DNA of 34,117 nt from VBDM01 sp041496705 (GTDB lineage: Bacteria > Pseudomonadota > Gammaproteobacteria > Burkholderiales > SG8-39). Below the pieces are notes generated by a model. The model did no database searches, was not told where the DNA came from, and worked only from the letters and a program-made list of their open reading frames with translations. This document shows, in pieces, positions 18,390 to 25,347 of this stretch (its first letter is position 1; each line of letters starts with the position of its first letter). The stretch spans positions 1 through 34,117 of the forward strand of contig JBGQFD010000028.1 of the NCBI GenBank assembly GCA_041496705.1, in the 5' to 3' direction. Made by a program: the position numbers and the translations under genes.

Positions 18390-19042
18390 GAGCGGATCCT
18401 TTCTCCCTGAGGGGGATTTCGGACGAGAAAGAGAGCGGCGAGGAATATCAGGAAAAGGCCTGCTGCCTGCACCAGATGGTAGCTTGCATTGTGGTTGAAG
18501 TAGTGAGGATGCAGGGAAAAGCCGGACCTTTGTATGGCCGCCGCAACGCCGGTAACGATCAAGCCAGCCAGTCCGACAAGAAACCGCGACGCCGGGCGGC
18601 GCCGATAGCTCAGTGCGAATGCAATTCCAAGGAAGATCACGGCGGGAATGTAGTTGGCGATCGCCACCCGGAAGCGGTCGTCGATCGCCGCGACATATAT
18701 CGAGTAGCAGAGGAACTCCAGCACGGCCGCCTTGATCACGCGGCCCCTGAGGGGCTGGGCGAAAAGCAGGCATGCCCCGGCCGCCCATGCCGCAAACGCG
18801 ACAGCTCCGAGCGACACGACCGTCGTCTTCCAGAGGAGATTGGCCGGCGCCGAAGCTGAATCGGAAAACCACACGTGGTAGGTGCCGCCGGTGAGCGAGG
18901 TCAGTGCCAGGGCGAGGAAGAAAACTGCAAAAAAGCGACGCATCTCCGGCCAGCCGCCGTCAATCCTCATGAGCAGCCCCGCAAAAACCGTGCATTCGAG
19001 CGTCAGTGCGTAGTCGGTGAGACCGACGATGACTTCGCTCAC
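18386..19042 (-). CDS. Polytopic membrane protein of unknown family, His-rich end
   Basis: 218 residues from GTG 19042 (GTGA overlap with the VOC stop); a GTG at 19057 would add five residues. About seven hydrophobic helices are visible: 8-25, 36-52, 70-93, 102-120, 128-146, 153-170 and 188-207. Conserved-looking polar groups in or near the membrane are TYH (54-56), DDR (121-123), and HPHYFNHNASYH (178-189). The layout of an early His and a late His cluster before a final helix recalls the CREST membrane hydrolases (alkaline ceramidase, PAQR, TMEM86). However, the spacing here is HxxxxH rather than HxxxH, so this is only a hint. The function is unknown. Confidence 0.72.
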   Translation of the reverse strand: MSEVIVGLTDYALTLECTVFAGLLMRIDGGWPEMRRFFAVFFLALALTSLTGGTYHVWFSDSASAPANLLWKTTVVSLGAVAFAAWAAGACLLFAQPLRGRVIKAAVLEFLCYSIYVAAIDDRFRVAIANYIPAVIFLGIAFALSYRRRPASRFLVGLAGLIVTGVAAAIQRSGFSLHPHYFNHNASYHLVQAAGLFLIFLAALFLVRNPPQGERIRS

Positions 19043-19443
19043 GCCTGACGGTGCCACTGCCTGAGTTCGATGTGGTAGCCGTTGGGGTCGCGGATCTCCG
19101 CCCGGGCGTACTTTTCTCGGAAGACCGGGCCCCAGACCGGATCGATGCCCTTCGCTTTCAGGTATTCGAGCGCCTGCTTCATGTCCTCGACCTCGAGCGC
19201 CATCATGCGGTAGCCGAGCTGCAGCTTCTGCGGCGCGGGCTCGGCCGGCACGCCTTCGTAGGTCAAGAGCTCGATCGCCGTGCCGCCGAGATCGAGGTAG
19301 GCGATGCGAAGCGACCCGCCCGGGTCCGGCAGCGGGACGCTATCGCGGAATCTCAGCTTGAAACCGAGCACGCCGGTGTAGAACTCGAAGCTGCGCTCCG
19401 GCTCGTTGGTCACTATTTCGACGTGGTCTATCTTCTTGAACAC
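19039..19443 (-). CDS. VOC-superfamily (glyoxalase-like) protein
   Basis: 134 residues with two paired beta-alpha-beta-beta-beta modules. Metal-site residues expected for the fold are H7 (KIDHVEIV), E58 (GGTAIELL) and E126 (YHIELRQW). The second module reads MALEVEDMKQALEYLKAKG and RDPNGYHIEL, very typical. The position usually occupied by the third His is not obviously kept. The start is a GTG at 19443, set by AGGAGG four bases upstream. It follows the FAH gene by 28 bases and overlaps the membrane gene by four bases. Similar proteins are methylmalonyl-CoA epimerase-like or dioxygenase-like; which one cannot be told. Confidence 0.87.
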   Translation of the reverse strand: MFKKIDHVEIVTNEPERSFEFYTGVLGFKLRFRDSVPLPDPGGSLRIAYLDLGGTAIELLTYEGVPAEPAPQKLQLGYRMMALEVEDMKQALEYLKAKGIDPVWGPVFREKYARAEIRDPNGYHIELRQWHRQA

Positions 19444-19471
19444 GATACCTCCTGGGAGATGTTTCACCGCC

Positions 19472-20131
19472 TCAAGCTTCTTTCCTCACCCGATTGGCAA
19501 GGACCCCGATCGCCGGGTTGACGACCTCGACGAGGTCCCCGTCCCTCAACGCGGGCTCGGTCGGCCCGTCGCAGCCGAACCAGATGACGTCGTCGGGATG
19601 CAGCGTCACGTAGCGCGACATGCGCGAGATGTAGTGCGCCACGCTGAAGATCATGCCTTTGGTGTTGTAGCCCGACACGCTGCGGCCGTTGACGCGCACC
19701 TCGATCACCTGGTTCATGGGATCGATGCCTGAGACGATCTTCGGCCCCATCGGCTTGAAGGTGTCGGCGCTTTTCGCGCGCCACAGCGTGCGGTCGCTTT
19801 TCTGCCAGGAGCGCTCGCTGATGTCGTTGCCGAGCGTGTAGCCGCGCACGCAATCGAGGGCGTCCTCCTCAGCCACGTTCCTCGCCTTGCGCCCGATCAC
19901 CGCGACCAGCTCGCCTTCGTACTCGAGCGGCCCGGGCGAGTCCGCCGGAATGACGATGTCCTCGCCGCTGCCGATGAGCGCGCTCGCCGCGCGGTAGCCG
20001 ATGTCGGCCTGCGCGGGCACCTTGTGGCTCGCGCCGCGGCTGTTCGCCCACTCGATGTGCGCGAGGTAATTCAGCCCGGCGGCGTAGAACGTGCGGGGGA
20101 TGACCGGAGGGGGGAGCTTGCCCACGCTCAC
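19472..20131 (-). CDS. Fumarylacetoacetate hydrolase (FAH) family protein
   Basis: 219 residues, the short form with only the FAH domain. It has FYAAGLNYLAHIEWA, the metal-binding EYEGELVAVIG (E72, E74), GYTLGNDISERSWQ (D103), and SADTFKPMGPKIV. These give the usual acidic triad for Mg/Mn and activity on beta-diketo acids or oxaloacetate-type substrates. The start is a GTG at 20131 overlapping the msrB stop (GTGA). The frame stays open far upstream because of GC bias, but that part is shadow sequence over msrB. It is upstream of the VOC gene, a frequent partner of FAH enzymes in ring-cleavage or ketoacid pathways. Confidence 0.88.
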   Translation of the reverse strand: MSVGKLPPPVIPRTFYAAGLNYLAHIEWANSRGASHKVPAQADIGYRAASALIGSGEDIVIPADSPGPLEYEGELVAVIGRKARNVAEEDALDCVRGYTLGNDISERSWQKSDRTLWRAKSADTFKPMGPKIVSGIDPMNQVIEVRVNGRSVSGYNTKGMIFSVAHYISRMSRYVTLHPDDVIWFGCDGPTEPALRDGDLVEVVNPAIGVLANRVRKEA

Positions 20132-20622
20132 GCTTTCAGCGGTTGCGCGGCTGCCGGATCCGCCAGCGTCGCGAGATCCTCGCGGTCGACGAAGACCAGG
20201 GAATCCGAATTGACGCAGAACCTGAGGCCTGAGGGACGCGGGCCGTCGTCGAACACGTGGCCGAGATGGGCGGCGCAGCGGGCGCAGAGGATCTCGCTGC
20301 GCCGCATGCCGTAGCCGAGGTCCTCCTCGGTGACGATGTTCTCGGGCGCCACGGGCTGGAAAAAGCTCGGCCAGCCGGTGCCCGAGTTGAACTTGGAGTC
20401 CGAGGAAAAAAGCGGCAGCGCGCAGCACACGCACGCATAGACCCCATCGCGCTTGTTGTCGAGGAGCAGGCCGCAGAAAGCCGGCTCGGTGCCCTTTCCT
20501 CGCGCGACCTCGTACTGGCTCGGGGTCAGCTGGCGCTGCCACTCGGCGTCGGTCTTGACGACCGGAGCGCTCTCCAACGGCCCGACCAGCTCGCCTCGCT
20601 CGTTGTACACGCGGATCTTCAT
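20128..20622 (-). CDS. msrB: Peptide-methionine (R)-S-oxide reductase MsrB
   Basis: 164 residues, with all MsrB landmarks: zinc cysteines C64/C67 (ACVCC) and C113/C116 (CARC), GTGWPSFF (81-88), H119 and H122 (AAHLGHVF), and catalytic C136 in RFCVNS. It repairs R-methionine sulfoxide in proteins. There is no signal peptide, so it is cytoplasmic. The recycling Cys position could be one of the spare cysteines such as C50 or C66. The ATG at 20622 is 63 bases after the end of the permease gene. It is the first gene of the coupled run down to 15208. Confidence 0.95.
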   Translation of the reverse strand: MKIRVYNERGELVGPLESAPVVKTDAEWQRQLTPSQYEVARGKGTEPAFCGLLLDNKRDGVYACVCCALPLFSSDSKFNSGTGWPSFFQPVAPENIVTEEDLGYGMRRSEILCARCAAHLGHVFDDGPRPSGLRFCVNSDSLVFVDREDLATLADPAAAQPLKA

Positions 20623-20685
20623 GGCGGCATACGGAGTTCGGGATTCGCAGCTTACACCTAAGCAGATCGAATTCGGCGTCTCGCA

Positions 20686-21930
20686 TCAGGCGGCGGGCGA
20701 AAGCCGCCACCACAGTGAGGCCGCGCAGATCGCGAGCGTGGCGAGCGTCACAGGGACACCGGTGCGCGCGTGGCGCCGCCAGTCGATGCGGATGCCGCGC
20801 CGCGCCGCGGCGTCCACCACGATGATGTTCGCGATGCTGCCGACGATCAAGAGGTTCCCCGAGAGCGTGCTGACGAGCGCGAGCGTCGGGCCGGCGAGCG
20901 CGTGCTCGGCGACCGGCAGCAAGAGCATCACCGCCGGCACGTTGGAGACAACGTTCGACAGCACCAGCGTCGCCGCAAAAAGCGGTCCGGGCCGCTCGAG
21001 ATCCACGCCGGCGGCCGCAAGATCGGCCACGATCCCGGCGGCGATTCCCGTCTCCCGCAGGGCGTGGTTCACCACGAAGAGACCGATGAAGAGGATCAGC
21101 AGCTCCCAGTCCACGAGCCCCAGCATCTTGGTGGAATGCAGCCTGCGGCTCATGAGCAGCAGCCCCGCGCCGGTCAGCGCCGCCACGTCGCGCGGCCACG
21201 AAGGCACGAACAGGAACACCGCCAGAAGCGCGGCGGAGACCGAGAGGCCCTTCGCCGTCTGCCAGCGGTCGAACGGAGCGTCCTCGCGCCGTTCCGACGC
21301 GGCCTCGTCCGCCGCGGCGAGCGCCTGCGCCCAGCGGCCGCGGGTCTGCCAGGCGATGAAGGCCCAGGTCACCGCTAGGCCGAGGAGCACGGGAGCGAGT
21401 GCCTGCGAGATGTAGCCTCCGAAGGAAAGTTTCAGTGTCTCGCCGATCAGCATGTTTTGCGGATTGCCGATCAAGGTGGCCGCGGAGCCGACATTGGCAG
21501 CGCAGGCGAGTGCGAGCAGATAGGGCACCGGGTCGAGCCGGCGTGCGAGGCAGGCCTCGATCAGGACCGGGGCGACGGCGAGGCAGACGACGTCATTGCT
21601 GAACACCGCCGAGAGCGTCGCCGCCACGACGATCAGCGCGGCGAGCAGCAACGGCGGCGACAGCGGCAGCGCGGCGAGCGCTCGCGTGACCCAGCTGTAG
21701 AAGCCGCCCAGGCGCATCTGCGCCGAAACCACCATGAAGGAGAAAAGAAGGATCAGCGTCGGCAGGTGGATCGATTGCGCGGCCCGCTCGGGGGTCACGG
21801 CCTCGACGCCGATCAGCGCGATCGCCCCCAAGAGCGCGATGCCGGTGCGGTCGAGCTGCAGAAACGGCAGCCCGCCGAGGATCATGCCGAGATAGACGAT
21901 GCAGAAGATGATGAAGATCGCGGTGGTCAT
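20686..21930 (-). CDS. ArsB/NhaD-type (SLC13-like) permease
   Basis: 414 residues with about ten to twelve TM helices. The ion-transporter superfamily signatures are present: AVFSNDVVCLAVAP (SND at 111-113), GSAATLIGNPQNMLIGE (148-164), and in the second half the repeat SNVVSNVPAVMLLLP. These match the ArsB/NhaD branch of inner-membrane anion or Na/H antiporters. The gene is not next to an ars regulator or arsenate reductase, so arsenite is not the obvious substrate. The ATG at 21930 overlaps the stop of the 46-codon ORF by four bases (ATGA), which ties it to the ChaA-type gene upstream. Confidence 0.87.
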   Translation of the reverse strand: MTTAIFIIFCIVYLGMILGGLPFLQLDRTGIALLGAIALIGVEAVTPERAAQSIHLPTLILLFSFMVVSAQMRLGGFYSWVTRALAALPLSPPLLLAALIVVAATLSAVFSNDVVCLAVAPVLIEACLARRLDPVPYLLALACAANVGSAATLIGNPQNMLIGETLKLSFGGYISQALAPVLLGLAVTWAFIAWQTRGRWAQALAAADEAASERREDAPFDRWQTAKGLSVSAALLAVFLFVPSWPRDVAALTGAGLLLMSRRLHSTKMLGLVDWELLILFIGLFVVNHALRETGIAAGIVADLAAAGVDLERPGPLFAATLVLSNVVSNVPAVMLLLPVAEHALAGPTLALVSTLSGNLLIVGSIANIIVVDAAARRGIRIDWRRHARTGVPVTLATLAICAASLWWRLSPAA

Positions 21931-22067
21931 AGCGCAGGTGGCCGGAGTTTCGCTCGACGCTTCAGTGATGGGAACTCGCGTCGGTAAAGCGCCTGCTGCG
22001 CGAGCCTCTCCTGGATGAGCCCGGCGACCTGCAGGGCGAACGCCGGAGGTCTCCGGGGATGACTCAT
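21927..22067 (-). CDS. 46-residue ORF between chaA and the permease, coupled at both ends
   Basis: A small basic ORF with ATGA overlaps at both borders. Its ATG (22065-22067) overlaps the chaA stop, and its TGA (21927-21929) overlaps the permease start. Such exact joints at both ends are rarely accidental and argue for a translated small protein. No Shine-Dalgarno sequence of its own is clear, as expected for coupling. Residues 10-30 read as an amphipathic helix, FALQVAGLIQERLAQQALYR, followed by a basic end (KRRAKLRPP). The helix closely resembles FALAAIQEWLAKQGLYR encoded upstream of the flavodoxin. I do not recognise the family. Confidence 0.6.
   Translation of the reverse strand: MSHPRRPPAFALQVAGLIQERLAQQALYRREFPSLKRRAKLRPPAL
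21982..22016 (-). repeat. 35-bp repeat, copy A
   Basis: It matches copy B (23787-23821) at 29 of 35 positions without gaps, counted by eye. It encodes IQERLAQQALYR in the small ORF. The resemblance extends further at the peptide level (FAL a few residues earlier), so it behaves like a conserved coding motif more than a DNA repeat. Confidence 0.6.
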
Positions 22068-23185
22068 CTTTCGAACATCAGCATCAGGTAAGCCAGAAAC
22101 AGCAGCGAATGCACCGCGCCGAGCAGAACGTTCATCCGTTCGCTGGTAAATGTCAACACGCTCACGGCGAGCGTCAGCACCAGCAGCACCATGTTGACGG
22201 CATCCAGCCCGAGAACGATGGTCTGGCCGGTGAGAAAACCGACGGCAAGGACCGAAGGAATGGTGAGGCCAATGGTGGCGAGCACCGAACCCAGCAGCAC
22301 GTTGATGGAACGCTGCAGCTCGTTCGCCAGCGCGGCGCGGGCCGCGGCGAGCGACTCCGGCGACAGGATCAGCACCGCAACCAGAAACCCGCCGAGCGCC
22401 GCGGGAGCATTGAAAACGCTGATGCCGTGGTCGATCGGCACCGCGATCTGCTTGGACAGAAACACCAGCGGCAGGAGATAAGCGACCAGCAGCGCGACAT
22501 GCGGCCCGAGCGGCCCGGCTTTCTCGTTGGTGAGGGTTCCGCGGCCCCGGGCGCCGCTGTTGCGCGAGCCCGGCGCCATGAAATACTCGCGGTGGCGCAC
22601 ATTCTGGATCGCCAGAAACACGCCGTACAGCCCGAACGACATGATGCCGAAGAAAATCGCCTGATGCGGCGAAAATACCGGGCCGGGAGCGGTCACGGTG
22701 AAGTTCGGCAGCACCAGCCCGAGAACGGCGAGCGGCACGATCACGGCGAGGAAGGCGTTCGCCCCCCTCAGGTTGTAGCTTTGCTCGTGGTGGCGCAGCC
22801 CGCCGAGCAGCAGCGACACGCCGACCATCCCGTTCAGCACGATCATGACCACGGCGAACATGGCGTCGCGCGCGAGCGTGGCGCTGCCCTTCCCGGTAAG
22901 CATCACCGCCGAGATCATCATGACCTCGATGCCGGTCATGCATAGCGTGAGCACCAGCGTTCCCGCCGGCTCGCCCAGCTTCGCCGCGATCGCTTCGGCG
23001 TGGCGCACGACGGCAAAGGCCGAAGCCAGGATCACGGCGAAGAGCCACGCGAACATGAATGCGTACCAGGCGGGGTTGGAGAAATCGGCAAGCCAGTTCC
23101 TGCCGAACAGCAGAAACAGCCCCGTGGTGGCGAGATTCGCCGGGAGCGCCCATTCGCGCCGCAGCAAGGCAATGGCAGCGTTCAC
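22064..23185 (-). CDS. chaA: ChaA-type calcium/sodium:proton antiporter
   Basis: 373 residues, the length of E. coli ChaA (about 366), with about eleven TM helices. The first cation-exchange motif is RHAEAIAAKLGEPAGTLVLT with E72, then the second acidic residue E87 (GIEVMM). The second half has GGFLVAVLILSPESLAA and FGSVLATIGLT-like text (LLGSVLATIGLTIPS). All align in order with ChaA as I know it. The start is GTG 23185; TTAGGGA just upstream overlaps the flavodoxin stop, leaving six bases between the two genes. ChaA exports Ca, Na or K in exchange for protons at alkaline pH. It is coupled to the small ORF downstream. Confidence 0.88.
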   Translation of the reverse strand: MNAAIALLRREWALPANLATTGLFLLFGRNWLADFSNPAWYAFMFAWLFAVILASAFAVVRHAEAIAAKLGEPAGTLVLTLCMTGIEVMMISAVMLTGKGSATLARDAMFAVVMIVLNGMVGVSLLLGGLRHHEQSYNLRGANAFLAVIVPLAVLGLVLPNFTVTAPGPVFSPHQAIFFGIMSFGLYGVFLAIQNVRHREYFMAPGSRNSGARGRGTLTNEKAGPLGPHVALLVAYLLPLVFLSKQIAVPIDHGISVFNAPAALGGFLVAVLILSPESLAAARAALANELQRSINVLLGSVLATIGLTIPSVLAVGFLTGQTIVLGLDAVNMVLLVLTLAVSVLTFTSERMNVLLGAVHSLLFLAYLMLMFER

Positions 23186-23191
23186 CGGTCC

Positions 23192-23758
23192 CTAACGAAA
23201 ACCCTGCGCCGCCTTGCGCGCGCTTGCGGCGAGTTCTTCGCTGGTCGCCTTACCCGAGGAGAAGGCGAACGACCCGGTGATTTTCCCGCCCTTCTTCTCG
23301 ATGCGCTCGCTCAGTTTCTTCAGGGCGCCGGACGCGTCGTCGCTTCCCATGGTCATGAAGGTAACCACTTCCTTGCCGGTGAAGTCGGCCTTGGCGATGA
23401 AGGCGTTGATTGGCGTCGAAGGACTCCCTCCCCATACCGGAGAGCCGAGGAAAACCCGGTCGTATCCCTGAAAGCTCGCGTCGATGGGTTTTATTTCCGA
23501 TTCCACGCCGCGCATCGCGGCAAATCCGTTGCTGACGATGAACCACCAGGAAACCGAAGGCTTTTCGACGTCTTCCACGCGCCGCACGTCGGCGCCGAGT
23601 TCCTTGGCCAGCGCCTGCGCCACGGCATGGGTCTTTTCGGTCAGCGAGTAGTACACGACGAGCGTCTTCATGGTGCGCGGTCCCTGCGTGCCGGCGGTTT
23701 GTGCGGCGGGCGCCCCTGCGATGAGGCAGCAAAGGAGTGCAAGCAATGTCCGCTTCAT
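23192..23758 (-). CDS. Flavodoxin-family protein with a signal peptide
   Basis: 188 residues from the ATG at 23758, which has GGAGG four bases upstream. The domain starts at residue 30: MKTLVVYYSLTEKTHAVAQ, holding the FMN phosphate loop (S-x-T-x-x-T). It goes on with DRVFLGSPVWGGSPSTPINAF and the helix near the end (GKITGSFAFSSG). Residues 1-22 (MKRTLLALLCCLIAGAPAAQTA) look like a Sec signal. A flavodoxin outside the cytoplasm is unusual. An internal ATG at 23671 would give a cytoplasmic form, and an ATG at 23854 would give a 32-residue extension. It precedes chaA by six bases. The redox partner is unknown. Confidence 0.83.
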   Translation of the reverse strand: MKRTLLALLCCLIAGAPAAQTAGTQGPRTMKTLVVYYSLTEKTHAVAQALAKELGADVRRVEDVEKPSVSWWFIVSNGFAAMRGVESEIKPIDASFQGYDRVFLGSPVWGGSPSTPINAFIAKADFTGKEVVTFMTMGSDDASGALKKLSERIEKKGGKITGSFAFSSGKATSEELAASARKAAQGFR

Positions 23759-23854
23759 GTTTCCTCCGGGGGACGCGCCGTCGTATCGGTACAGCCCCTG
23801 CTTAGCCAGCCACTCCTGGATTGCGGCGAGTGCAAACATCAGGGTCGTTCGCAT
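23759..23854 (-). other. In-frame upstream coding extension of the flavodoxin gene
   Basis: The flavodoxin frame stays open upstream to an ATG at 23854 that has its own AAAGGAG eight bases before it. The 32 extra codons read MRTTLMFALAAIQEWLAKQ and GLYRYDGASPGGN. This helix resembles the 46-residue ORF at 21927-22067. The extension could be a former separate small gene that lost its stop, a leader peptide, or a real N-terminal domain. It would push the signal peptide inward, so export would need the start at 23758. Confidence 0.45.
23787..23821 (-). repeat. 35-bp repeat, copy B
   Basis: It pairs with copy A (21982-22016), 29 of 35 bases identical by eye. It encodes IQEWLAKQGLYR. It lies just before the ribosome-binding site of the flavodoxin gene. 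Confidence 0.6.
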
Positions 23855-23974
23855 GGCTCCTACTCCTTTCATCATGCATTTTCCAGAACGCGTAACAAGT
23901 CGATGATCGGATAGAACGGATGTGAATAGGGGATAATAACCTCAGCACACGTTCTTGAGCGAAGTAGCGCCCGC

Positions 23975-24826
23975 TCACATGCGCCCGACCAGCGCGCGCA
24001 GGCGCGCACGCATCTCTTCCGCCGGCAGCCGCATGCTGCCGCCGTGCCCGGCGAGCACCCACTCGAAACGGTACTCGGCGAGCTTCGCGAGCGAGCGCTT
24101 CTGCTCCTCCCAGGAATACCAGCACGCGTCGCGGAACGCGACCAGGTCCTTGCGCTCGCGGCTCCAGGCGAGCGAATCCCCGGTGAAAAGATAGGTGTCC
24201 TCGAGGAGGTAGACCACGCTGCCTCTGGTGTGGCCCGGCACGGGGATGCAGACCAGATCCTTGCGGATCTCCGTGGCCTCGCCGCCTTTCAGCACGTCGC
24301 TCGCGTAAGGCGCCGCGCGGGCGTCGTCCTCGTGGATCCAGACGCGCGCCTTGAAGTGCTTCGCGTAGCGATCCGCGTCGGCGACGTCGTCCTGATGCGA
24401 GAGCAGGATGTCGCTCACCCCGCCGAGCTCTTCCAGCTTCTGCACGAGCTTGCCGACGTGCCGCGGCGAGTCGACGAGGAGATTTCCTGCGGCGCGTTTG
24501 ACGAAGTAGGCGTGCGCGCCGAACGAAGCTTCCGCGTTGTAGCCGCAGCGGTAGACGCCTGGCGCGAGCTCCTGCGGAAAAAGACCGGGCGGCTGCGCCC
24601 GGTGGCTCTCGCTGCCGACCGAGGCGGTCGGGCAGACGAGCACCGCGCGCCACGCGGCGCGGTCTTCTTCGTCGCCGGAGGGCTGGCGCGCGAAAACCGA
24701 TTTGCCCTTGCGGTGGACGATGAGTCCGGGCGCTGCCTCGCGCGAAGCGCCGCAATCGATGCAGCGGCGGTCGATGTACCAGTCACCCGGCGCCGAGGCC
24801 GGATTGCGTTCCGAGAGTTTTGCCAT
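23975..24826 (-). CDS. Ferredoxin-like/metallo-beta-lactamase fold fusion protein
   Basis: 283 residues. Residues 16-70 resemble a one-cluster ferredoxin: YIDRRCIDCGAS with C22 and C25, and VCPTAS with C65. The middle cysteine of the usual CxxCxxC is Ser28 here, so only three cysteine ligands remain. A metallo-beta-lactamase domain follows: LLSHQDDVADADRYAKHF (H144, D146/D147), VPGHTRGS (H199), FTGDSLAW (D217) and LAGHGG (H261). HQDDVADA in place of HxHxDH is typical of this fusion family as I remember it from bacteria and plants. Its substrate is unknown. The ATG at 24826 has only a weak ribosome-binding site. It lies between the flavodoxin and Cys-rich genes on the same strand. Confidence 0.82.
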   Translation of the reverse strand: MAKLSERNPASAPGDWYIDRRCIDCGASREAAPGLIVHRKGKSVFARQPSGDEEDRAAWRAVLVCPTASVGSESHRAQPPGLFPQELAPGVYRCGYNAEASFGAHAYFVKRAAGNLLVDSPRHVGKLVQKLEELGGVSDILLSHQDDVADADRYAKHFKARVWIHEDDARAAPYASDVLKGGEATEIRKDLVCIPVPGHTRGSVVYLLEDTYLFTGDSLAWSRERKDLVAFRDACWYSWEEQKRSLAKLAEYRFEWVLAGHGGSMRLPAEEMRARLRALVGRM

Positions 24827-24862
24827 GGCGCGTCATTCTGCGCCTGGGGCCCATCGGCGCGC

Positions 24863-25261
24863 TTACTGGGCCATCGCCCTGTCGTTCCCGGCGCGCCTGA
24901 ACTCCGCCGCGCAGGCCTTGTCGAGATCCGACTGCCGGCCCTTCAGGCAGGACAGGATGCGCCCGTCCCCGGGTGGAATGCCTTTGCAGTATTTCTCCGC
25001 ATCGGACTTGCATGCCTTGGCCAGCCTGTCGAATTTCTCGTTGAGCGCCTTCATCCCATCCCGGCACGCGGGTGCGAGCTCGGCTTGATGGCCCATCATG
25101 CATTTGTAGATTCTGCCTTCCCCCGGTGGGACGTTGGCGCAGAATTTCCTGGCGTCCGCGGCACAGGGTCCTTCCCTTTTTGCCGGGGCGTCGGCGCCCA
25201 CGGCAATTCCGGTGGCAAACAGCGCGAATGCCAATGAGACAAATGCGTTTCTGATCGACAT
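24863..25261 (-). CDS. Exported Cys-rich GLG1-type repeat protein
   Basis: 132 residues. A signal peptide (MSIRNAFVSLAFALFATGIAVGA) is followed by two copies of the Cys-rich repeat known from the Golgi protein GLG1 (Cys_rich_FGFR). Each copy has four Cys with identical spacing: C33, C41, C54, C66 and C84, C92, C105, C117. Each contains the PPGxGRI turn (PPGEGRIYKC and PPGDGRILSC). Two disulfides per repeat are expected in the periplasm. The ATG at 25261 has GGAGG a few bases upstream. Related small secreted proteins occur widely in proteobacteria without known function. It precedes the ferredoxin/MBL gene by 36 bases. Confidence 0.85.
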   Translation of the reverse strand: MSIRNAFVSLAFALFATGIAVGADAPAKREGPCAADARKFCANVPPGEGRIYKCMMGHQAELAPACRDGMKALNEKFDRLAKACKSDAEKYCKGIPPGDGRILSCLKGRQSDLDKACAAEFRRAGNDRAMAQ

Positions 25262-25347
25262 GGTTCCTCCGAGATTCAAGCCAGACAAGTTGCCGTGTCT
25301 ATCAAGTAGATCGGCGATGATTCCATCGGGACAGTCTTAGTAAGCTA

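Noticed and set aside
19472..21199. Reading the FAH gene as a 575-residue fusion protein
   Set aside because: The upstream part is out-of-frame text over msrB and the permease. The FAH start at GTG 20131 with GTGA overlap explains the gene.
20686..21930. Calling the permease ArsB and the region an arsenic-resistance locus
   Set aside because: The transporter motifs are shared by several anion and Na/H families, and no arsR, arsC or arsA is present nearby.
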